DNA from: JANNSW01 sp031431235
GTDB taxonomy: Bacteria; Pseudomonadota; Alphaproteobacteria; Rhizobiales; Hyphomicrobiaceae
DNA length: 9,525 nt
Direction: 5' to 3'
NCBI GenBank assembly: GCA_031431235.1
Contig: JANPDA010000244.1
Span: 1-9,525, forward strand
Shown here: in pieces, positions 5,573 to 9,525 of the stretch
Layout of the letters: every line of letters begins with the position of its first letter
How positions within the stretch are numbered: the stretch's first letter is position 1
The notes under the pieces: model-generated
Database searches by the model: none
The model's input: only the letters and a program-made list of their open reading frames with translations
What the model was told of the DNA's origin: nothing
Translations under genes and position numbers: made by a program

Positions 5573-6739
5573 ATGCTACGACCTGCAGCTCCCGTGCGCC
5601 GCCCTGCCTGCGCGCATTTCTCCTCCGGCCCCTGCGCCAAGCGCCCAGGCTGGACCCCCCAGGTTCTCGGCGAGGCCCTGCTCGGACGCTCCCATCGCTC
5701 CAAGGACGGCAAGGCGAGGCTGAAGCTCGCGATCGATCGCACGCATGCGCTGCTGCAATTGCCCAAGGACTATGTCGTGGGCATCATGCCGGCTTCCGAT
5801 ACCGGCGCCTTCGAAGCCGCCATGTGGTCGATGCTGGGGCCGCGCGGCATCGACGTGCTCGCCTGGGAAAGCTTCGGCAAGGGATGGGCGCAAGACATCC
5901 TGAAGGAGCTGCGGCTGCAGGACGTGCGTGTGCTGGAGGCGCCCTATGGTGCGCTTCCGGACTTGCAGCAGACGGATTTCTCGCGCGACGTGGTGTTCAC
6001 CTGGAACGGCACCACCTCGGGCGCCAGGGTGCCGGATGGTGATTGGATTCCAGCTGACCGCGATGGCCTGACGTTTGCCGACGTGACATCGGCCGCGTTC
6101 GCCCAGGCGATCGATTGGGGCAAGATCGACGTCGCGACCTTCTCCTGGCAAAAGGCGCTCGGCGGGGAAGCCCAGCACGGCGTGATCATTCTGTCGCCTC
6201 GTGCGCTCGGCCGGCTGAAATCCTACGAGCCGAATTGGCCGATGCCCAAGATCTTCCGCCTCGCCAAAGGCAGTCAGCCGGTCGCGGGCATCTTTTCGGG
6301 CGAGACCATCAACACGCCTTCGATGCTGGCGCTCGAGGACTATCTGGATGCGCTCGCCTGGGCCGAGCGGATCGGCGGCCTGCCGGTGCTGGTCGCGCGC
6401 GCTGATGCCAGTGCCGCCGCGATCGACGTCTGGGTTGCCGGCACGCCCTGGCTCACCCACCTCGCGCAAGACAAGGCCAGTCGCTCCAACACCTCGGTCT
6501 GCCTCACCTTCACGCCAGCCGCCGGTATCGCCGCCGATCACATCGAGCTCGGGAAGTCCATCCCCGCCCTGCTCGAGGCCGAGGGCGTTGCTTTCGACAT
6601 TGGTGCTTATCGGGATGCGCCGCCGGGATTGCGGATCTGGACCGGCTGCACGGTCGAGACCAGTGACGTGGAAGCCCTGCTCCCCTGGCTCGACTGGGCC
6701 TACGCCATCGCTCGCCAGGAGATCCACCATGGCCGCTAG
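5573..6739 (+). CDS. serC: Phosphoserine aminotransferase
   Basis: PLP-dependent cytoplasmic enzyme of 388 aa that transfers an amino group from glutamate to 3-phosphohydroxypyruvate, giving O-phosphoserine, step two of serine synthesis. In many bacteria SerC also acts in pyridoxal phosphate synthesis. The N-terminus FSSGPCAKRPGW (16-27) is typical of the alphaproteobacterial SerC type. The catalytic lysine that binds PLP is K194 in SWQKALGGEAQHG; D170 in FADVTSAAFA is the aspartate expected to contact the pyridine nitrogen. FSGETINTPSML (241-252) matches the conserved substrate-side loop, and LRIWTGCTVE (353-362) is a family signature near the C-terminus. Length is usual for this branch. AAGGA lies 7 nt before the ATG, inside the leader hairpin. 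The last 11 bp overlap serA, so the two genes form an operon and are probably translationally coupled. Confidence 0.95.
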   Translation: MLRPAAPVRRPACAHFSSGPCAKRPGWTPQVLGEALLGRSHRSKDGKARLKLAIDRTHALLQLPKDYVVGIMPASDTGAFEAAMWSMLGPRGIDVLAWESFGKGWAQDILKELRLQDVRVLEAPYGALPDLQQTDFSRDVVFTWNGTTSGARVPDGDWIPADRDGLTFADVTSAAFAQAIDWGKIDVATFSWQKALGGEAQHGVIILSPRALGRLKSYEPNWPMPKIFRLAKGSQPVAGIFSGETINTPSMLALEDYLDALAWAERIGGLPVLVARADASAAAIDVWVAGTPWLTHLAQDKASRSNTSVCLTFTPAAGIAADHIELGKSIPALLEAEGVAFDIGAYRDAPPGLRIWTGCTVETSDVEALLPWLDWAYAIARQEIHHGR

Positions 6740-8333
6740 CAATCGGGCGAGACCGGGCCTGCGCGTGCTGATCGCCGACGAGCTGTCGCCCGCGGCGCTC
6801 GCGGTGTTCGAGGGCAGGGGCGTTGCCGCCGACCTGCGCACCAACCTCGGCAAGGACGAGCTGCTCGCTGCGATTCCCGACTATGACGGGCTCGCCGTGC
6901 GCTCGGCGACCAAGGTGAGCGACAAGGTGATTGCCGCGGCGTCGCGCTTGAAGGTGGTGGGCCGGGCCGGCATCGGCATCGACAACATCGACGTGCGGGC
7001 CGCGACCCAGCGCGGCGTGATCGTGATGAACACGCCCCACGGCAATTCGATCACCACGGCCGAGCATACGATCGCGCTGATGATGGCGCTCGCCCGCCAG
7101 ATCCCGGCTGCCGACCGCTCGACGCAGGCAGGCAGGTGGGAGAAGACCCGCTTCATGGGGTCCGAGCTCTCCGGCAAGACGCTCGGGCTCATCGGCTGCG
7201 GTAACATCGGTGCGATCGTCGCCGACCGGGCGCAGGGTCTCCGGATGAAGGTCGCTGCCTATGATCCCTTCCTGAGCGAAGCCCGCGCGCTCGAGCTCGG
7301 CGTCGAGAAAGTGGAGTTGGACGAGCTGTTCGCCCGCGCCGACGTGGTGACGCTGCATACGCCGTTGACCGACAAGACCCGCAACATCGTCGACGCGGCA
7401 GCGATCGCCCGGATGAGGAAGGGCGTGCGCATCATCAACTGCGCGCGCGGCGGGCTGCTCGACGAGGTGGCTCTGGCGGCGGCCCTCGACAGCGGTCACG
7501 TGGCCGGCGCCGCGCTGGACGTGTTCGTGGTGGAGCCGGCCAAGGACAGCCCACTGTTCGGCCGCGACAACGTCGTCTGCACGCCGCATCTGGGGGCATC
7601 CACCCAGGAGGCGCAGGAGAATGTCGCCGTCCAGGTCGCCGAGCAGATGTGCGACTACCTGCTCGACGGCGCCATATCCAACGCGCTCAACTTTCCCTCG
7701 ATCTCGGCCGAGGAGGCGCCGCGCCTCTCCCCCTTCGTCGCGCTCGCACGCCAGCTCGGCTCGTTTGCGGGCCAGTTGACCGAGAGCACGATCCGCGCGA
7801 TCCGCATCGAATATGCCGGCGATGTCGCGGAAATGAACACTCGGCCGCTGACGGCTGTTGCTCTGGCCGGCGTTCTCGCTCCCCAGTTGGAGGGCGTCAA
7901 CATGGTCTCGGCCGCTGTGATAGCGCGCGAGCGAGGGATCGCGGTCGAGGAGGTCAGGCGTGGTCGCGATGGCGCTTACGGCACCTATATGCGCCTCTCC
8001 GTTACCACCGATCAGTTGGAGCGCTCGGTCGGCGGCACCGTTTTCTCCGACGGTCGCCCGCGCATCATTCAGGTCAAGGGCATCAACATGGAGGCCGAGC
8101 TCAGCCCCCATATGCTCTACCTGACCAACGAGGACAAGCCGGGCTTCATTGGCCGCTTCGGCACATTGATGGGCGAGCTCGGCGTCAACATCGCGACCTT
8201 CAATCTCGGCCGCGACCACCCCGGCGGCAATGCCATCTGCCTCGTCGCCGTCGATACACCGATGACCGAGGAGGTGCTGGCCCGTGTCCGGGCACTGCCC
8301 ATGGTGGTGCGGGTGCATCGCTTGAGCTTCTAG
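6729..8333 (+). CDS. serA: D-3-phosphoglycerate dehydrogenase, long ACT-containing form
   Basis: NAD-dependent enzyme of 534 aa that oxidises 3-phosphoglycerate to 3-phosphohydroxypyruvate, the first committed step of serine synthesis. Residues about 11-110 and 292-325 form the substrate domain, with the substrate loop GRAGIGIDNID (78-88). The NAD-binding Rossmann part is about 111-291: GCGNIG at 156-161 and acidic D179 in AYDP for the NAD ribose. The catalytic set is R240 (NCARGG), E269 (VVEP) and H287 (TPHLGA). Residues about 330-455 are the intervening domain of long-form enzymes, and about 460-534 an ACT domain (GELGVNIATFNLGR), where serine can bind and inhibit in some relatives. The ATG at 6729 lies inside serC, with AGGAG (6717-6721) 7 nt upstream, ideal spacing. 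The frame is open further upstream, but that part is inside serC coding sequence. Confidence 0.97.
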   Translation: MAASNRARPGLRVLIADELSPAALAVFEGRGVAADLRTNLGKDELLAAIPDYDGLAVRSATKVSDKVIAAASRLKVVGRAGIGIDNIDVRAATQRGVIVMNTPHGNSITTAEHTIALMMALARQIPAADRSTQAGRWEKTRFMGSELSGKTLGLIGCGNIGAIVADRAQGLRMKVAAYDPFLSEARALELGVEKVELDELFARADVVTLHTPLTDKTRNIVDAAAIARMRKGVRIINCARGGLLDEVALAAALDSGHVAGAALDVFVVEPAKDSPLFGRDNVVCTPHLGASTQEAQENVAVQVAEQMCDYLLDGAISNALNFPSISAEEAPRLSPFVALARQLGSFAGQLTESTIRAIRIEYAGDVAEMNTRPLTAVALAGVLAPQLEGVNMVSAAVIARERGIAVEEVRRGRDGAYGTYMRLSVTTDQLERSVGGTVFSDGRPRIIQVKGINMEAELSPHMLYLTNEDKPGFIGRFGTLMGELGVNIATFNLGRDHPGGNAICLVAVDTPMTEEVLARVRALPMVVRVHRLSF

Positions 8334-8563
8334 GCTGGTGTCCCGGCCACAGCGACCAAGCATCCCGGACGCCGCCGTGCCGAAGGCGCGCGTCTCCGGT
8401 ACGACTGGTGTGGTCCGCGATGCCGGGTGTGGGTATGGTTGAGAGCATCTCCTTGGAATGCGGCGGATCGGGCATCTGCAACGTGCTTTTGCTTGATCTC
8501 GACGACCTCCCTGGGGCATGATCGACCTCAACTGGATCGTACCGAACCAAAGCGGAGGCCTCG
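8334..8563. other. Intergenic gap with an imperfect palindrome (8360-8423)
   Basis: No gene was recognised between serA and the deacetylase. GCATCCCGGAC (8360-8370) is complementary to GTCCGCGATGC (8413-8423) at 10 of 11 positions, with a 42-bp GC-rich interior. The outer CCCG (8342-8345) can extend the stem with CGGG (8424-8427) across a one-sided bulge. The overall shape resembles repeated extragenic palindromes or small mobile palindromic units of Hyphomicrobiales, but a single copy cannot show repetition. No T-run follows, so it is not a simple terminator. Near the deacetylase, TTGATC (8493-8498) and CATGAT (8517-8522), 18 bp apart, form a weak promoter candidate. Confidence 0.4.
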
Positions 8564-9496
8564 ATGCGTGCTGCACTCTGGCGGACTGCCGCCGTCCTGC
8601 TCTCTCTGGTTGCCCCAGCGGCTGCGTTCGCGGCGGAATGCCCCGGCAATCCCAACGCGCTCGGCGTCTCGCGCACTGTCGAGATCGATACGACCGGGGC
8701 GCCCGGCTTCGGTTTCGAGCACTACAAGACCTATGACTTCCTCGAGAAGGGCGAGGTGGTGCTGACCTTCGACGATGGTCCGCTGCCGACGCACACCCGG
8801 GAGATCCTGGCAGCCCTCGCGGCCCAGTGCGCCAAAGCCACCTTCTTTTCGGTCGGCAAGCTGGCGATCGGCTATCCAGAGGTTCTTCGCGAGGTCTTGA
8901 AGGGCGGCAACACCGTCGGCGGCCATACCTGGTCGCATCTAGACCTGAAAAAGCTCGAGGGCAAGAAGGCCGAGGACGCCGTGGCCGAGATCGAGCGCGG
9001 GATCTCGGCCGTGAGGATGGCAGCCGGCGATCTGCGCGTGGCCCCCTTCTTCCGGTTCCCTTATCTGAAGGATTCGCCGACGCTGATCGAGCATCTGGCG
9101 AAGCGCAACATCGCGATCTTCTCGACCGATATCGACAGCTTCGACTTCACGCTCTCCAATGCCGATGCGCTCGTCAAGAAGGTGATGGGCAAGCTCGAGA
9201 AGGCAGGCAAGGGCATCGTCCTCTTCCACGACATTCGCCCTGCCACGGCCAAGGCCATGCCCGAAATCCTGAAGCAGTTGAAGGAGAAGGGCTACAAGCT
9301 CGTGCATCTGACGGCGAAGGACGCCATGACCTCGCTGCCGGCCTTTGATGAGATCGTGGCCAAGGATTTCACCAGCAATGTCGCCAATGCGGGTGGCAAG
9401 CCCCTGGCAAGTGTGGTGAAAACCGTTGGCGCGTCATCGGGTGGAGCCGCCGCCACCACGACCGCGTCGGGCAGCAACGGTCTCACGGCCGAATAG
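8564..9496 (+). CDS. Secreted polysaccharide deacetylase (NodB/CE4 family)
   Basis: Protein of 310 aa with a signal peptide (1-23, cut near AFA) and one NodB homology domain at about 64-225. CE4 enzymes remove acetyl groups from N-acetylated sugars such as peptidoglycan or chitin-like oligomers, using a bound divalent metal. The motifs are complete: TFDDG (68-72) with catalytic base D70 and metal ligand D71; HTWSH (121-125) with metal ligands H121 and H125; RFPY (164-167) with R164; DIDSFD (189-194); and VLFHD (219-223) with catalytic acid H222. The extracytoplasmic location follows from the signal peptide; the cysteine at 26 is preceded by Glu, so a lipoprotein is unlikely. After about residue 275 comes a flexible Ala/Ser/Thr/Gly-rich tail (290-304). 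GGAGG (8554-8558), 5 nt before the ATG, supports the start. It is 230 bp after serA and probably a separate transcription unit. The natural substrate cannot be told from sequence; nod genes are absent here, so a Nod-factor role is not suggested. Confidence 0.9.
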   Translation: MRAALWRTAAVLLSLVAPAAAFAAECPGNPNALGVSRTVEIDTTGAPGFGFEHYKTYDFLEKGEVVLTFDDGPLPTHTREILAALAAQCAKATFFSVGKLAIGYPEVLREVLKGGNTVGGHTWSHLDLKKLEGKKAEDAVAEIERGISAVRMAAGDLRVAPFFRFPYLKDSPTLIEHLAKRNIAIFSTDIDSFDFTLSNADALVKKVMGKLEKAGKGIVLFHDIRPATAKAMPEILKQLKEKGYKLVHLTAKDAMTSLPAFDEIVAKDFTSNVANAGGKPLASVVKTVGASSGGAAATTTASGSNGLTAE

Positions 9497-9525
9497 CAGG
9501 CGGGGCAAGAGCCGGGTGTGGCGTC

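Noticed and set aside
6348..6728. In-frame upstream extension of serA to 6348
   Set aside because: It lies wholly inside serC coding sequence and the added residues do not resemble SerA; the start at 6729 has an ideal ribosome site.
5576..6853. A 425-codon open frame antisense to serC
   Set aside because: A reverse shadow of serC with no motif, no start signal and no fitting neighbour.
8493..8522. Promoter for the deacetylase (TTGATC-18-CATGAT)
   Set aside because: Both boxes match only 4/6, which is close to chance level, so it is mentioned in the intergenic entry but not called as a feature.
6510..8576. A 688-codon open frame antisense to serA
   Set aside because: serA is unmistakable on the plus strand; the reverse frame shows no recognisable domain and is a high-GC shadow.

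Overview
This GC-rich window looks chromosomal and comes from an alphaproteobacterium, most likely of the order Hyphomicrobiales (Rhizobiales). Three things point there. The RNase E has the alphaproteobacterial layout, with a large charged insertion in its S1 domain and a GWW motif at the C-terminus. serC and serA form an overlapping pair led by a hairpin resembling the alphaproteobacterial serC leader. An AMIN-type amidase diverges from rne and is followed by what looks like the start of penicillin-binding protein 1A. No mobile element, CRISPR array, tRNA or rRNA was recognised. This is a housekeeping region.

Layout. Minus strand, 1-1524: the first 28 codons of a membrane protein, probably penicillin-binding protein 1A (1-86), preceded in the direction of transcription by a periplasmic N-acetylmuramoyl-L-alanine amidase (262-1524). 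About 900 bp (1525-2424) separates the amidase start from the rne start. It holds back-to-back candidate promoters (about 1626-1654 on minus, 1733-1762 on plus) and an unusually long presumed rne leader of about 655 nt with several strong stem-loops. Plus strand, 2425-5367: RNase E, 980 aa. 5368-5572: a gap with a GNRA-capped hairpin and the serC leader hairpin, whose 3' arm contains the Shine-Dalgarno sequence of serC. 5573-6739 and 6729-8333: serC and serA, overlapping by 11 bp. 8334-8563: an intergenic gap with an imperfect palindrome. 8564-9496: a secreted polysaccharide deacetylase.

How the genes work together. The minus-strand pair concerns peptidoglycan: the amidase cuts stem peptides from glycan strands, and PBP1A, if correctly identified, makes new glycan. 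RNase E is the scaffold and endonuclease of mRNA decay; its C-terminal GWW motif implies PNPase recruitment as described in Caulobacter. SerA and SerC catalyse the first two steps of serine synthesis from 3-phosphoglycerate; the final phosphatase is not in the window. The deacetylase has a complete NodB-type active site and a signal peptide, but its substrate cannot be read from sequence.

I found no clearly new multi-gene system. The points most worth a second look are non-coding: the rne leader, the serC leader hairpin with two possible pairing registers, and the palindrome after serA.
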